From positions 56,327 through 120,326 of the forward strand of contig CAWCCX010000015.1 of the NCBI GenBank assembly GCA_963794155.1: a stretch of DNA of 64,000 bases. Reading direction: 5' to 3'. The notes under the pieces were generated by a model. The model was not told the origin of the DNA. It saw nothing but the letters and a program-made list of their open reading frames with translations, and did no database searches. Each line of letters opens with the position of its first letter. The first letter of the stretch is position 1. This DNA is from Roseiarcus sp963794155 (GTDB lineage Bacteria; Pseudomonadota; Alphaproteobacteria; Rhizobiales; Beijerinckiaceae). Below, in pieces: positions 9,899-19,083 of this stretch. The translations under genes and the position numbers were made by a program.

Positions 9899-10443
9899 TG
9901 CGTGACGAGGCAAGCGGGCAGGGTCCGGTGCTGCCGGACGTACTTGCGCCCGGTCTCAGGATCGTCTTCTGCGGCACTGCGGCGGGAACCGTCTCGGCGG
10001 CGCGCGGCGCCTACTACGCCCATCCGCAGAACAGGTTCTGGCCGGCGCTCCATGTTGTCGGGCTGACTCCGCGACTGGTGAGGCCGGAGGAATTCGCCGA
10101 GTTGCCGCAATGGGGTCTCGGCCTCACGGATGTCGCCAAGAGCGTCAGCGGCATGGACCGCCAATTGCCGCCGGGAGCGTTGGGACGCCAGGCCTGCGCC
10201 GAGCTCAGGGTTAAAATTGAAGAGTTTGAGCCGGACCACTTGGCGTTCACGAGCCTCACCGCCGGGCGCCGATTTCTGGGCCGCGTCGCCGGCTTCGGCG
10301 AGCAGCCAAACCGCGTCGGCCGGACCCGCGTGTGGCTCCTGCCCTCGCCCTCGCCGACCGCGGGATGGAACTGGGGTCGACACAAACACTGGTGGCGGAC
10401 GCTCGCGGATGAGGCGAGGGGCCAACCGGCGCGGTCCGGCTAG
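9898..10443 (+). CDS. Mismatch-specific uracil/thymine DNA glycosylase (Mug/TDG family)
   Basis: 181 residues. The sequence LRIVFCGTAAGTVSA, AYYAHPQNRFWPALH and GLTDVAKSVSGMD corresponds to the uracil-pocket and catalytic motifs of the Mug/TDG group of uracil-DNA glycosylases, and LLPSPSPTA is the C-terminal minor-groove motif. It excises U or T from G mispairs during base excision repair. The start codon overlaps the stop of the phosphohexomutase gene (TGATG). The stop converges on that of the Crp/Fnr gene, the two sharing a CTAG tetranucleotide at 10440-10443. Confidence 0.85.
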   Translation: MRDEASGQGPVLPDVLAPGLRIVFCGTAAGTVSAARGAYYAHPQNRFWPALHVVGLTPRLVRPEEFAELPQWGLGLTDVAKSVSGMDRQLPPGALGRQACAELRVKIEEFEPDHLAFTSLTAGRRFLGRVAGFGEQPNRVGRTRVWLLPSPSPTAGWNWGRHKHWWRTLADEARGQPARSG

Positions 10444-11132
10444 GCGTTGATCGCCGTCGATTCAATCCTCGCGCTGAGCCGCAGGGCGTCGGTAATGACG
10501 ATCGCGCCGCGGCGGCGCTCGATGAGGCCCTCGCGCTCCATCGCGTTGATCTCGCGCGACACGGTTTCCCGCCGTGTGTTGATGCGCGACGCCAGCTCCG
10601 ACTGGTTGGGCGGCGCGAGGATGATTGCGCGCTTCGGATTCTCGCGATCGGGGCGCGCAAGGCGCAGGAGCTCGGCGTGGACGCGGCTGCGGACGTCGAG
10701 GGCGCCAAGCTCGCCGACCCGGCGTGACAGCTCGCGAACGCGCGCGATCAGCGCCCCGACGACCGCTTCGCCCAGCGGGCGGTGGGAAAAGAGCGTTTCG
10801 ATGAACACCGTACACGGCATTCTCGCCACCAGCGAATCATTAACCGCGAAGACGCTGACCGCGCGCGGCGCGCCGTCGAAGGCGCTCATTTCGCCGAAGA
10901 ATGAACCCGCTTCCATATTGTTGAAAGTGAGGTCCTGCCGCACGCCGTGGAGCACCCCTCTCAGGCGGCCGGTCATGATGAAGTAGACGTCGCGGTCATT
11001 TGCGGACTGACCGACCACCCAGGAGCCCGCCGGCGTTTTCACCCACGCGCAATGGCGATCAAGAACCCGGCAAGACTTGGGATCGAGCGTTTTGAAACAA
11101 GGATGTACTGAAAGCGAATTCGGTAACATCAT
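10440..11132 (-). CDS. Crp/Fnr-family transcriptional regulator
   Basis: 230 residues from the first of two adjacent ATGs (11132; 11129 is the other). An N-terminal cyclic-nucleotide-binding-like beta barrel (GRLRGVLHG, GSFFGEMSAFDGAPRAVSV) precedes a winged helix of the Crp type, NQSELASRINTRRETVSREI, which closely matches the Crp recognition-helix region. There is no cluster of cysteines as in FNR, so it is more likely Crp-like or effector-free. The upstream open frame rich in Arg/Gly is not supported as coding. Target genes are unknown. Confidence 0.85.
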   Translation of the reverse strand: MMLPNSLSVHPCFKTLDPKSCRVLDRHCAWVKTPAGSWVVGQSANDRDVYFIMTGRLRGVLHGVRQDLTFNNMEAGSFFGEMSAFDGAPRAVSVFAVNDSLVARMPCTVFIETLFSHRPLGEAVVGALIARVRELSRRVGELGALDVRSRVHAELLRLARPDRENPKRAIILAPPNQSELASRINTRRETVSREINAMEREGLIERRRGAIVITDALRLSARIESTAINA

Positions 11133-11551
11133 CGCGCTCGCCGATGATTGACCTCGACGGTGGCTGAGCTTTGCCCTGACGTCAAGCGGCTTGGGGCCAC
11201 CGGGCCCGGATCCGGCAGCCAGAAATGGGGAGGCGCGCCTCCCCCAGCAGGCTTTGCGCTGATCCGAAGCGCCGTCGCTCGGGGTGTGACGCCGGTCACA
11301 GCCGGAGGCTCTCTGCGGGAGTATCACCCATGGATGGTCACTCCGGACGGTCTATCGGACCCGGTCCGGGCGAGACATTCCATCGCCGAGGCGGGCGAAT
11401 AAGTCCCTTCGGCTTGAGATCCCGCGTCGCCGCGCCCAGGGGCGGGGCGCCAAACGCGGCCCCCGCGCCGATCTCCCACTGCGCGGGGCACAGAGCGCGG
11501 CGCCGGTGTTTCCGCACGCCAGGCGCCGCGCTCGCAGAGTTCGAAGGCCGT
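11133..11551. other. Intergenic region between the Crp/Fnr gene and the pheT operon end
   Basis: 419 bp with no gene I can support. It should contain the promoter of the Crp/Fnr gene (reading left) and the terminator of the rpmI-pheT operon. I see no clear hairpin-plus-T run. Confidence 0.4.
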
Positions 11552-11851
11552 TTACTGGACGCGGAATTCCATATGCACGCGCCCGTGGACCCGTTGAGCG
11601 CGCGGCCAGCGGCCGAAGCTCGCCGGTGGCCCCTCGCCATTATGCGCCCGCTCCTGTCCGGCCCGTGTCGGCTGGCCCGCCCCGGAATGCAACCCAACGT
11701 CGCCGGCCTTCGGCCCATGTCGGGCAAGACAGGCGTTATAGGCCATCGGCTCCTGATATTGGGCGCAGGACGGATCGCCTTCCGCTCGCGCGCGCCCCGC
11801 CGACATCAGTGCGGCGAGGCAAAGCGCAAACGTTGCAGCGCGCGCGGCCAT
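11552..11851 (-). CDS. Small secreted protein of unknown function
   Basis: 99 residues beginning MAARAATFALCLAALM, a typical signal peptide with cleavage after RARA. The mature part starts with a two-cysteine block SCAQYQEPMAYNACLARHGPKA and ends in a basic, Arg/Gly-rich stretch finishing GRVHMEFRV. Proteins with this YNACLA--GP pattern occur widely in Rhizobiales as uncharacterised secreted proteins (recollection, not searched). The ATG at 11851 lies only 4 nt after the pheT stop, so it is expected to be translated from the pheT transcript. Confidence 0.65.
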   Translation of the reverse strand: MAARAATFALCLAALMSAGRARAEGDPSCAQYQEPMAYNACLARHGPKAGDVGLHSGAGQPTRAGQERAHNGEGPPASFGRWPRAQRVHGRVHMEFRVQ

Positions 11852-11855
11852 GGTT

Positions 11856-14262
11856 TTAGCTCCGCAGCGTGGCGCCGGTCCTCCGCGACACCTCGGCCAC
11901 GATCCGGGATATCGCAGCGTCAATTTCGGCGTCGGTGAGTGTCCGCTCGCGCGGCTGCAGGATCACCTGGATGGCGACCGATTTCGAGCCCTCCGGCAGA
12001 CCTACCCCGTGATAGACGTCAAATACGCCAACCTTGGCGACGAGTGAGCGTTCGGCGCTCTCCGCCGCCTTGACGATGTCGCCGGCGCGCACGCTGGCGT
12101 CGACCACGAATGCGAGATCCCGCTCGACCGGCATGAAGTCCGAGCGGTCGAGTTTCGGCTTGCTCTTGGTCGGCTTGGCCTTCGGCGCAGGAACGGCGTC
12201 GAGGATGATCTCGAACGCCACGATCGGCCCTTCGGCGTCGAGCGCTTCCAAGGCGCTCGGATGCAACTGTCCAAACCAGCCGACGACGGTCTTCGGCCCG
12301 AATTTCAGCGTCGCCGAGCGGCCCGGATGGAGAAACGCCGGGCCGCCAGGGACGGCCTGCACCGCGTTCGGGCTCGCGCCGAGCGCGGAAAGGACCGTCA
12401 TCGCGTCGCGTTTGGCGTCGAACACGTCGACCAGCCCGCCGCTGCTCCAATGCCGGCCTTCGCCGTCGGCCCTGGACCGGCCGCGCCGCACAGCGGCGGC
12501 CGCGACCCGCTGATCGGTTTCGCCCGGTCCGAGAAAGATCTGCCCGACTTCGAACAGCGCGACGTCGGCGAAGCCCCGGCGCGCATTGCGCTCGGCGGCG
12601 GCGATGAGGCCGGGAACGACGCTTGGGCGCATGTCGGAAAGGTCGGCCGCGATCGGATTGGCGAGCGCGAGCGACGGCGAGCCGCCGCCGAACAGTTCCG
12701 CCGCCGGCTTTGAGACGAAGGACCAGGTGACCGCCTCGCGTAGGCCGAGCGCGGCCAACGTGCGCTTGGCGAGCCGGGTGCGCTTCTGCATGAGCGTCAG
12801 CACCGGCTTCGCCACGCCGTCGTCGAGCCGGGGCAGGGGAGTCATCGGCGCGCGGTCAACGCCGGCGATGCGCAGAATCTGTTCGACGACGTCGGCCTTG
12901 ACCTGAACGTCGGGCCGCCACGAAGGAACGACGACCGCCCCGTCCGCGACCCCGAAGCCGAGGCGAGAAAGGATCGCCTCGCCCTCGTTGCGCGGGATGT
13001 CGATTCCAAGCAGCCGCTCGACCTCGCCATAGGGGAAAGGAATCGAACGCCGGGGCGCCGTGGGATCGCCCGCGACCGCCATCCGCGAAGGCTCGCCGCC
13101 GCAGATCGCGAGCACGAACTCGGTCGCGAGATCGCAGCCGGGGACGCAGAATTCGGGATCGACGCCGCGCTCAAAGCGATAGCGCGCGTCGGTCATGACG
13201 CCGAGCTTGCGCCCGGTTTGGGCGATATTCGCCGGGTCCCACAGCGCGCTCTCGATCAGAACGTCGCGGGTCGCGTCGTTGCAGCCTGAGTGCTCGCCGC
13301 CCATGATACCGGCGATCGATTCGACGCCGTTCTCGTCGGCGATGACAACCATGCTCTCGTCGAGCGCGTATGGCCGGCCGTCGAGCGCGAGCACGCTTTC
13401 GCCGCGGCGGGCGCGGCGCACTGTGAGATCGCCCTTGACCTTGACGAAGTCGAACACATGCAGCGGGCGCCCGCGGTCGAAGGTGATGTAATTGGTGATG
13501 TCGACGAGGGCGCTGATCGGCCTCAAGCCGATCGCGCGGAGCCGCTTCTGCATCCATTCGGGCGACGGGCCGTTGGTCACCCCGCGCACCAGCCGCAGAG
13601 CGAAAGCCGGGCAGAGATGCTTATCGGCGGGGGCAAAATCGAGACGGACGCGGGTCGGGCAGTCGAAGGCGCCGGCGAATGACGTGGGCGCCGGCGTCTT
13701 CAGGCGTCCGAGCCCCGCCGCCGCGAGATCGCGGGCGATGCCGGCGACGCCGGTCGCGTCGGGACGGTTGGGGGTCACCGCGACGTCGATGACCGGATCG
13801 TCGAGCCCGGCCCAGCGCGCGTAAGGAACGCCGACCGGCGCGTCGTCCGGGAGCCCGATGATCCCCTCGTGATCGTCGCTGAGCTCGAGCTCCGCCGCCG
13901 AGCACAGCATGCCGTTCGAACTCGATGCCGCGGATGATCCCCTTGGCGAGCGTGATCTTCTTGCCGGGAATATACGTGCCCACCGGAGAGAAGACGCCTT
14001 TCATCCCGGTGCGGGCGTTTGGCGCGCCGCAGACCACCTGCACCGGGCCGCCACCAGCGTCGACGATGCAGACCTTGAGCCGGTCGGCGTTGGGATGCGG
14101 CTTCGCGTCGATGACCGATGCGACGACGAAGCCCTCATACTTGCGGCTCGGATCGTCGACGCTTTCCACTTCGAGACCGACGCGGGTCAGGGTGTGGACG
14201 ATCTCGGCGAGCGAGGCCGTGGTGTCGAGGTGGTCCTTTAGCCAGGAGAGGGTGAATTTCAT
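11856..14262 (-). CDS. pheT: Phenylalanyl-tRNA synthetase beta subunit (single frameshift)
   Basis: About 802 residues after correction, the usual PheT length. The N-terminus MKFTLSWLKDHL leads into the EMAP-type tRNA-binding domain (KPHPNADRLKVC). Then come B3/4 and B5 domains, the catalytic-like core (ALFEVGQIF) and the anticodon-binding FDX-ACB domain (MPVERDLAFVVD to the end). Near 13919-13921 one extra base turns the expected GIESNGMLCSAAELELS into GIEFERHAVLGG, so the gene reads in two frames. As pheT is essential and no second copy is visible, a sequencing/assembly indel is the likeliest cause. It is cotranscribed with pheS. Confidence 0.9.
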
Positions 14263-14289
14263 CGTTCGTGTCCGCCGTAAGGCGTCGCT

Positions 14290-14526
14290 TTATTTGAAGT
14301 CGTAGGTGCGTTTGAGAATCTCGAAGAGTTCTCTTGCGGCTTCTCGGCCCAGTTGGATGGTCTGGCTTTGCTTTCCGGGATTGGCTCTATCCGCCGATCC
14401 GTTGGTATCGATTTGCACAATCGGGTGGCCGTCGGTTGGCGCAAAGATTTTGACCAACCCGACAACCTTAGAGGGTTGGACCTTTCCTCTCCCGTCTCGC
14501 TTCTCAAAGTTCTTAATCCAGGCCAT
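14290..14526 (-). CDS. Conserved small protein between pheS and pheT
   Basis: 78 residues starting MAWIKNFEKRD. The core IVQIDTNGSADRANPGKQSQTIQL followed by REAARELFEILKRTY resembles a widespread family of small bacterial proteins (DTYGS-DR--PGK-SQT-Q pattern) of unknown function, sometimes loosely labelled methionyl-tRNA formyltransferase-like. The family link is from memory. It lies 21 bp after pheS and 27 bp before pheT on the same strand, an unusual position because pheS and pheT are normally adjacent. Confidence 0.7.
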   Translation of the reverse strand: MAWIKNFEKRDGRGKVQPSKVVGLVKIFAPTDGHPIVQIDTNGSADRANPGKQSQTIQLGREAARELFEILKRTYDFK

Positions 14527-14547
14527 CGGCCGAAGTCCTATGCGATG

Positions 14548-15630
14548 TCACCCGCTCAATCCCCCGGCCAGCGTCGGGATGTCGAGCGGCTTGAAGCCAT
14601 AGTGGTTGATCCAGCGCAGGTCGGCGTCAAAGAAGTCGCGGAGGTCCGGTAAGCCGTACTTGAGCATCGCCACCCGGTCGATCCCCATGCCCCAGGCGAA
14701 GCCCTGATAGACCTCCGGATCGATGGCGCAATTCGACAGCACGTTGGGGTGGACCATGCCGCAGCCGAGGATTTCGAGCCAATCCTCGCCCTCGCCGAAA
14801 CGGATCTCGCCGCCCGAACGGCGGCACTGGATGTCGACCTCGAGCGAGGGCGAGGTGAAGGGGAAAAAGCTCGGCCGGAAGCGCATGCCCACGTGCGGCA
14901 CTTCGAAGAACGCCTTGCAGAACTCCTCCAAGACCCATTTCAGATTGGCGAGCGTCGCCTGATCGTCGACCACCAGGCCCTCGACCTGATGGAACACCGG
15001 CGTGTGGGTCTGGTCGGCATCGCGCCGATAGGTGCGGCCGGGGCAGATGATGCGAATCGGCGGCTTCTGCGCCAGCATCGTGCGCACCTGCACCGGGCTC
15101 GTATGGGTGCGCAGGAGCCTGCGCTCGCCATGCGCGTCGGGGGCGAGAAAGAACGTATCGTGCATCTCCCGCGCCGGGTGGCCGGGCGGGAAGTTGAGCT
15201 TGGTGAAATTATAGTCGTCGCTTTCGATGTCCGGCCCTTCGGCGACCGAAAAGCCCATGTCGGCGAATATGGCGACGATCTCATCCATGACCTGGCTGAT
15301 TGGATGGATGCGCCCGATCTCGATCCCCGGCAGGCGGACCGGCAGGGTCACGTCGACCGCCTCGCGCCTGAGCTGGGCCTCGAGGGCCGCGCCTTTCAGG
15401 ACCGCGCGTTGCGCCGCGAGCGCTTGCGTGACCTTGTCCTTGAGCGCGTTGATCGCCGCGCCCTGCGCCTTCCGCTCGTCAGGCTTGAGCTTGCCGAGGG
15501 TGGCGAGCAGCGCCGAAATCGATCCTTTTTTCCCGAACGCGGCGACGCGCACAGCTTCGAGCTCGCTTTCGTCGCTCGAGGCGTCGATGGCGGCGAGCGT
15601 CTCCCGTTCAAGGGCGGCAAGGTCGGACAT
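14548..15630 (-). CDS. pheS: Phenylalanyl-tRNA synthetase alpha subunit
   Basis: 360 residues from the ATG at 15630, preceded by AAGGA. The N-terminal coiled coil (about residues 1-90) is followed by the class II core: GFSVAEGPDIESDDYNF, motif 2 RTHTSPVQVRTM with the phenylalanine/ATP residues in ICPGRTYRRDADQTHTPVFHQ, and motif 3 GFAWGMGIDRVAMLKYG. It pairs with PheT to charge tRNA-Phe. It sits between rplT and the small conserved gene in the translation operon. Confidence 0.95.
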   Translation of the reverse strand: MSDLAALERETLAAIDASSDESELEAVRVAAFGKKGSISALLATLGKLKPDERKAQGAAINALKDKVTQALAAQRAVLKGAALEAQLRREAVDVTLPVRLPGIEIGRIHPISQVMDEIVAIFADMGFSVAEGPDIESDDYNFTKLNFPPGHPAREMHDTFFLAPDAHGERRLLRTHTSPVQVRTMLAQKPPIRIICPGRTYRRDADQTHTPVFHQVEGLVVDDQATLANLKWVLEEFCKAFFEVPHVGMRFRPSFFPFTSPSLEVDIQCRRSGGEIRFGEGEDWLEILGCGMVHPNVLSNCAIDPEVYQGFAWGMGIDRVAMLKYGLPDLRDFFDADLRWINHYGFKPLDIPTLAGGLSG

Positions 15631-15817
15631 GGCTATTCCTTTGCAGGCGCCGCCGGATCCCTTCTTACGCCGTTGAGGGCGTAGGCGGCGCCAAGCGGCG
15701 TCTGCAAAACACACCCGTCTCTCGACAGGCGACTGTTGGCCGGATCAGAGTCCCGAAAGCTGAGCGGGGCCAAACCGTCCCCGGCGACTAGGCCCAAAAA
15801 AGACGCGGCGGCGAAGT

Positions 15818-16183
15818 TCACGCAGCCTTCGGCAACGCGCCTTTCGCCTGCTCGACGATCGCGGCAAACGCCGCGGGCTCCGAAATAGCGAGTTCGGAGA
15901 GCACCTTGCGGTCAACTTCAATCCCCGCCGCGGTCAGGGCGGAAATAAATCGGCTGTAGGTCAGCCCATGCTCGCGCACGGCCGCGTTGATGCGCTGAAT
16001 CCACAGGGCGCGAAACTCGCGCTTGCGGTTCTTGCGGTCGCGGTAGGCGTATTGCATCGATTTGTCGACCGCGGCCTTGGCGGCGCGGATGGTGTTCTTG
16101 CGCCGGCCGAAGAAGCCCTTGGCGGCCTTCAAAACTTTCTTGTGCTTGGCGTGGGACGTTACGCCGCGTTTGACGCGTGACAT
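15818..16183 (-). CDS. rplT: 50S ribosomal protein L20
   Basis: 121 residues beginning MSRVKRGVTSHAKHKKVLK, with the basic N-terminal extension and RDRKNRKREFRALWIQRIN typical of L20, an early-binding 23S rRNA assembly protein. It lies 25 bp after rpmI. The 187 bp to pheS contain no further gene. Confidence 0.97.
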   Translation of the reverse strand: MSRVKRGVTSHAKHKKVLKAAKGFFGRRKNTIRAAKAAVDKSMQYAYRDRKNRKREFRALWIQRINAAVREHGLTYSRFISALTAAGIEVDRKVLSELAISEPAAFAAIVEQAKGALPKAA

Positions 16184-16208
16184 CGTTCAATTCTCCGGGA
16201 ATGGGGTT

Positions 16209-16409
16209 TCAGCCGTTCGGCAGATAGTACTTCTTGACCTTATCGCCGTCGGTCTTGAACAGGATCGCCGTGCCGCGCAGATCGCGGATCTGCTTGGTCG
16301 TGCGCTTGATCATCCCATGGCGCTTGCCGCGCTGGACGTAGACGACCTTGCCGGTCCCGGTGAGCTTGAAGCGCTTCTTCGCGCCCGATTTGGTCTTCAA
16401 CTTGGGCAT
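16209..16409 (-). CDS. rpmI: 50S ribosomal protein L35
   Basis: 66 residues from the ATG at 16409 (MPKLKTKSGAKKRFK), full length for L35, with the GKRHGMIKRT segment. It is the first gene of the rpmI-rplT-pheST group. infC, often placed upstream in other bacteria, is not here. A longer open frame upstream is not credible. Confidence 0.97.
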   Translation of the reverse strand: MPKLKTKSGAKKRFKLTGTGKVVYVQRGKRHGMIKRTTKQIRDLRGTAILFKTDGDKVKKYYLPNG

Positions 16410-16747
16410 TTGGCTCTCCTCAAGGCTTGACGCCCTTTTGACGTTCGACAGGGCGGAAAGCCCCGTTCGCGCGAGCGAAAAAACCGCCACGGCAGCCCTA
16501 ACGGCCGGGCGGTTCTCAACGGTGCGGCTCATACGCGAAGGAGGGCAGGGACGCAAGGGCGTCGCGCGAAACTTGATCCCGGGCCGCAGCCGCCGGTCCG
16601 AGGACATTCAGGCGGAAACGAAGCAGGCAAGTCACGAGTTGCGGCTGGATGTGCGTTTCTTCAGGCGGCTGAGTAATTTCAAGCGCTTAGGCGCGCCTTT
16701 TTCAGCAAGAAAGCGCGTAACCTTTGGAGGGCGGCCTCGCCAATGAC
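16410..16747. other. Leader/promoter region of the rpmI-rplT-pheST operon
   Basis: 338 bp with no gene. It should hold the operon promoter and possibly an L20-type leader. I cannot identify a specific pseudoknot or promoter with confidence. Confidence 0.45.
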
Positions 16748-17059
16748 CTAGTCGATCCCTGACAGGACGTGAATTGCGCGGCTGGCGATCAAGTCTTCGG
16801 TTTTCCGTCCATACGCCGCCATGTGCGGAGCCGCGACGTGCGCCGCCAAGGCCTCGGGGCTTTCCCAGGATTCGAGCACGGCAAATGTGTCCGGTCCGAA
16901 CTTCGCCTGGAACGGGCCGATGCCCGAAGCGTCGACATGTCCCGCATATTCGATGCATCCCTGTTCCGCCCGCACCGCCGGGACGTTGGCGCGGAACGCG
17001 GCCAGGATCTCGTCTCGGCGGCCGGGCTTAGCGGTTATGACGGCGACTACGCGGATCAT
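16748..17059 (-). CDS. Antibiotic-biosynthesis-monooxygenase (ABM) domain protein, YgiN-like
   Basis: 103 residues, the length of a single ABM ferredoxin-like domain. It has MIRVVAVITAKPGRRDEILA, EQGCIEYAGHVD, FAVLESWESPEALAAH and PHMAAY, the usual family landmarks including the histidines of the active pocket. Relatives include putative quinol monooxygenases and small dimeric heme-free oxygenases. The substrate is unknown. It is a single gene upstream of the ribosomal protein operon. Confidence 0.8.
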   Translation of the reverse strand: MIRVVAVITAKPGRRDEILAAFRANVPAVRAEQGCIEYAGHVDASGIGPFQAKFGPDTFAVLESWESPEALAAHVAAPHMAAYGRKTEDLIASRAIHVLSGID

Positions 17060-17395
17060 TGTTCTTCTCGCTTGCGGCTCCCGAGCGGCCTGCTCAACCT
17101 AACCTCGGCCGATCTGCGTTCGCCAGCGAAAAGACATGCGCGTCGAACCGGCAGCGTCGCCGGCGCTCGCCGGTCAAAGGGCTCCCTGCACAATCTCAGC
17201 CGCATCCTCGGCCGAATGTCCGGCCTAGCCGCCGTCCGGAGGCGCGGCGCAGGATCGATATTTCCGAATTGAGGCCACGTCCTATTCGCCTCCGGTCGAG
17301 CGACACGTCCGCCCAGCGGGGCGCGAGCGTCCTTGCGCCGCTCGTGCCGGCGCCTTATCGCAGTGCAGCATTTCCGTCGCCCGCTGCGAGACTCC
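17060..17395. other. Divergent intergenic region between the ABM protein and carbonic anhydrase
   Basis: 336 bp without a supported gene. It must carry the promoters of both flanking, divergently oriented genes. Confidence 0.4.
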
Positions 17396-17998
17396 ATGGA
17401 CCCGCTGATCGAAGGCTATCGCCGCTTTCGCGCCGACGTCTGGCCGGCTGAGCGGGCGCGCTACGAGGCGCTGGCGCATTGGGGGCAAAGCCCGGAGGCG
17501 ATGGTGATCGCCTGCTCGGATTCGCGTGTCGATCCGCAGACCGTGTTCGGCGCCGTGCCCGGCGAATTGTTCGTCGTCCGCAACGTTGCCGCGCTGGTGC
17601 CGCGCTATAGCCCCGACCCCGGCCATCACGGCACCAGCGCGGCGCTCGAATTCGGCGTCAAGGTGCTGAAAGTCGGCCGCCTGGTCGTGCTCGGACATGG
17701 GCAGTGCGGCGGGGTGAAGGCAATGGCCTATGGGGCGCCGCCGCAGGCGCGGGACTTCATCGCCTCCTGGGTCGAGATCGGCAAGCCGGCGGTTCTGGCC
17801 GCAGGCGACAAGCCGGAGGGGCGGCTCGAGCGCATCGAAGCGGAGGTGGTACGCCTGTCGCTCGCGAACCTGATGACCTTTCCGTGGATCGCCGAAGCGG
17901 TCGCCGCCAACCGGCTCGTGCTGCAGGGCTATTGGTTCGACGTTCACACCGGCGTGCTGGCGAGTGTCGGGCCGGACGGGCTTGAGCCGGTCGAGTGA
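17396..17998 (+). CDS. Beta-class carbonic anhydrase
   Basis: 200 residues from the ATG at 17396. The zinc ligands are visible in ACSDSR (Cys40, with the Asp42/Arg44 dyad) and GHGQCGG (His101, Cys104). The family fold continues through FPWIAEAV and LVLQGYWFDVHTGVL. It reversibly hydrates CO2 to bicarbonate in the cytoplasm. Residues encoded upstream of this ATG do not resemble the family. Confidence 0.93.
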   Translation: MDPLIEGYRRFRADVWPAERARYEALAHWGQSPEAMVIACSDSRVDPQTVFGAVPGELFVVRNVAALVPRYSPDPGHHGTSAALEFGVKVLKVGRLVVLGHGQCGGVKAMAYGAPPQARDFIASWVEIGKPAVLAAGDKPEGRLERIEAEVVRLSLANLMTFPWIAEAVAANRLVLQGYWFDVHTGVLASVGPDGLEPVE

Positions 17999-18027
17999 GG
18001 CTCACGCCAACCGCCTCCCTTCGCCGC

Positions 18028-19083
18028 TCACCCCTCCCCCTTGCCGCCGCTGAACAGGAATGGCGCGACTTCGGAGACGCCGGGGGCTTTGTCGACCGAA
18101 AACGGCGCCGGGCGGCAGACGGCGAGGGCGGACAGGCCGACGCGCGCGGTCAAGAGGCCGTTGAGCACGCCTTCGCCCATCCGCGCCGAGATCCGCGAAG
18201 CGATGCCGTGGCCGACCAATTGCTGCAGCAGACTGTCGCCGACCGCCATGCCGCCGGTGATGGCGATATGGGCGCCAATCGAGCGCGCAAGCTTGATCAG
18301 GCCGAGGAGGCCGGGCCGGCCGCCGTAGATTTCGGCGATCCGCCTGACCAGGCGCACGATCTGGGCGACCACGAATACGACGTCGAGCACCGCGCGCGGG
18401 CTGATCGCGGTCACCAGCGACACCCGCTTGGCGGCGGCGGCGATCTCGCTCTCCGCCTTCTCGTCGAGCGGCCTCAGAAGCGCGCGCTCGGCGACATCGA
18501 TGAGGTCGCGTCCGTCGATGATCGCGCGCGCCGCGTCCTCGACCTCGGCCCGCGCCCGCGCGGTCTCCGGCCGGTCGCGATAGAGGGCGATGAGCTGGCC
18601 GACGAGGCGGCGCGCGGTCGCGCGATCGTCGGCGGCGCGCGCGTGAGCGAAGGCGACATGCATCTCAGCGATCCGCGTCTGGCGCCCGACCGCGATGATC
18701 TCGCGCGCCGCGACGCCGACGAGGCCGACCAGGAACACCAGGCCGAAGACGAGCCCGATGATTCCGAGCAACTCCGCCTTGGCGAACAGGCCCTCGATAA
18801 GGTTCGTCGCCCACAATCCGAGCGCGAGCGAGACGAGGCCGCCAAGCCCGGTCCACGCGAGGCGCGCGAGCGTCAAGCGCGAGCGGGCGATCAGGCCCGA
18901 TTTCTGCGCCGCCTCGATCTCAAGCTCGGCTTCGTCGATCGGCGCCGGCGCGGCGGCGGCGGGAATCGGCTCGTGCTGCGAACGAATAACCGCCTCGGGC
19001 GCATAAGGGGCGGGCTGATCGTCGACCGCGACGCGCCGGTCGTCGAGGCGAAAGGCGCGGGGGCGGGGCGGGCGCTGGCTCAT
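18028..19083 (-). CDS. ycjF: YcjF-type inner membrane protein (UPF0283/DUF697)
   Basis: 351 residues. A disordered Pro/Ala-rich N-terminus (about 1-75) is followed by two transmembrane segments (LGGLVSLALGLWATNL and LLGIIGLVFGLVFLVGLVGV), then a helical cytoplasmic region and the DUF697-like part with GLIKLARSIGAHIAITGGMA. The ATG overlaps the YcjX stop (ATGA at 19080-19083), the coupling seen between ycjX and ycjF in proteobacteria. The exact role is unknown; in enterics the pair is linked to stress responses. Confidence 0.85.
   Translation of the reverse strand: MSQRPPRPRAFRLDDRRVAVDDQPAPYAPEAVIRSQHEPIPAAAAPAPIDEAELEIEAAQKSGLIARSRLTLARLAWTGLGGLVSLALGLWATNLIEGLFAKAELLGIIGLVFGLVFLVGLVGVAAREIIAVGRQTRIAEMHVAFAHARAADDRATARRLVGQLIALYRDRPETARARAEVEDAARAIIDGRDLIDVAERALLRPLDEKAESEIAAAAKRVSLVTAISPRAVLDVVFVVAQIVRLVRRIAEIYGGRPGLLGLIKLARSIGAHIAITGGMAVGDSLLQQLVGHGIASRISARMGEGVLNGLLTARVGLSALAVCRPAPFSVDKAPGVSEVAPFLFSGGKGEG

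Noticed and set aside
8318..9913. Long open frame antisense to the phosphohexomutase gene
   Set aside because: It mirrors a GC-rich coding gene, has no recognisable motifs and is rich in Arg/His as expected of a shadow frame.
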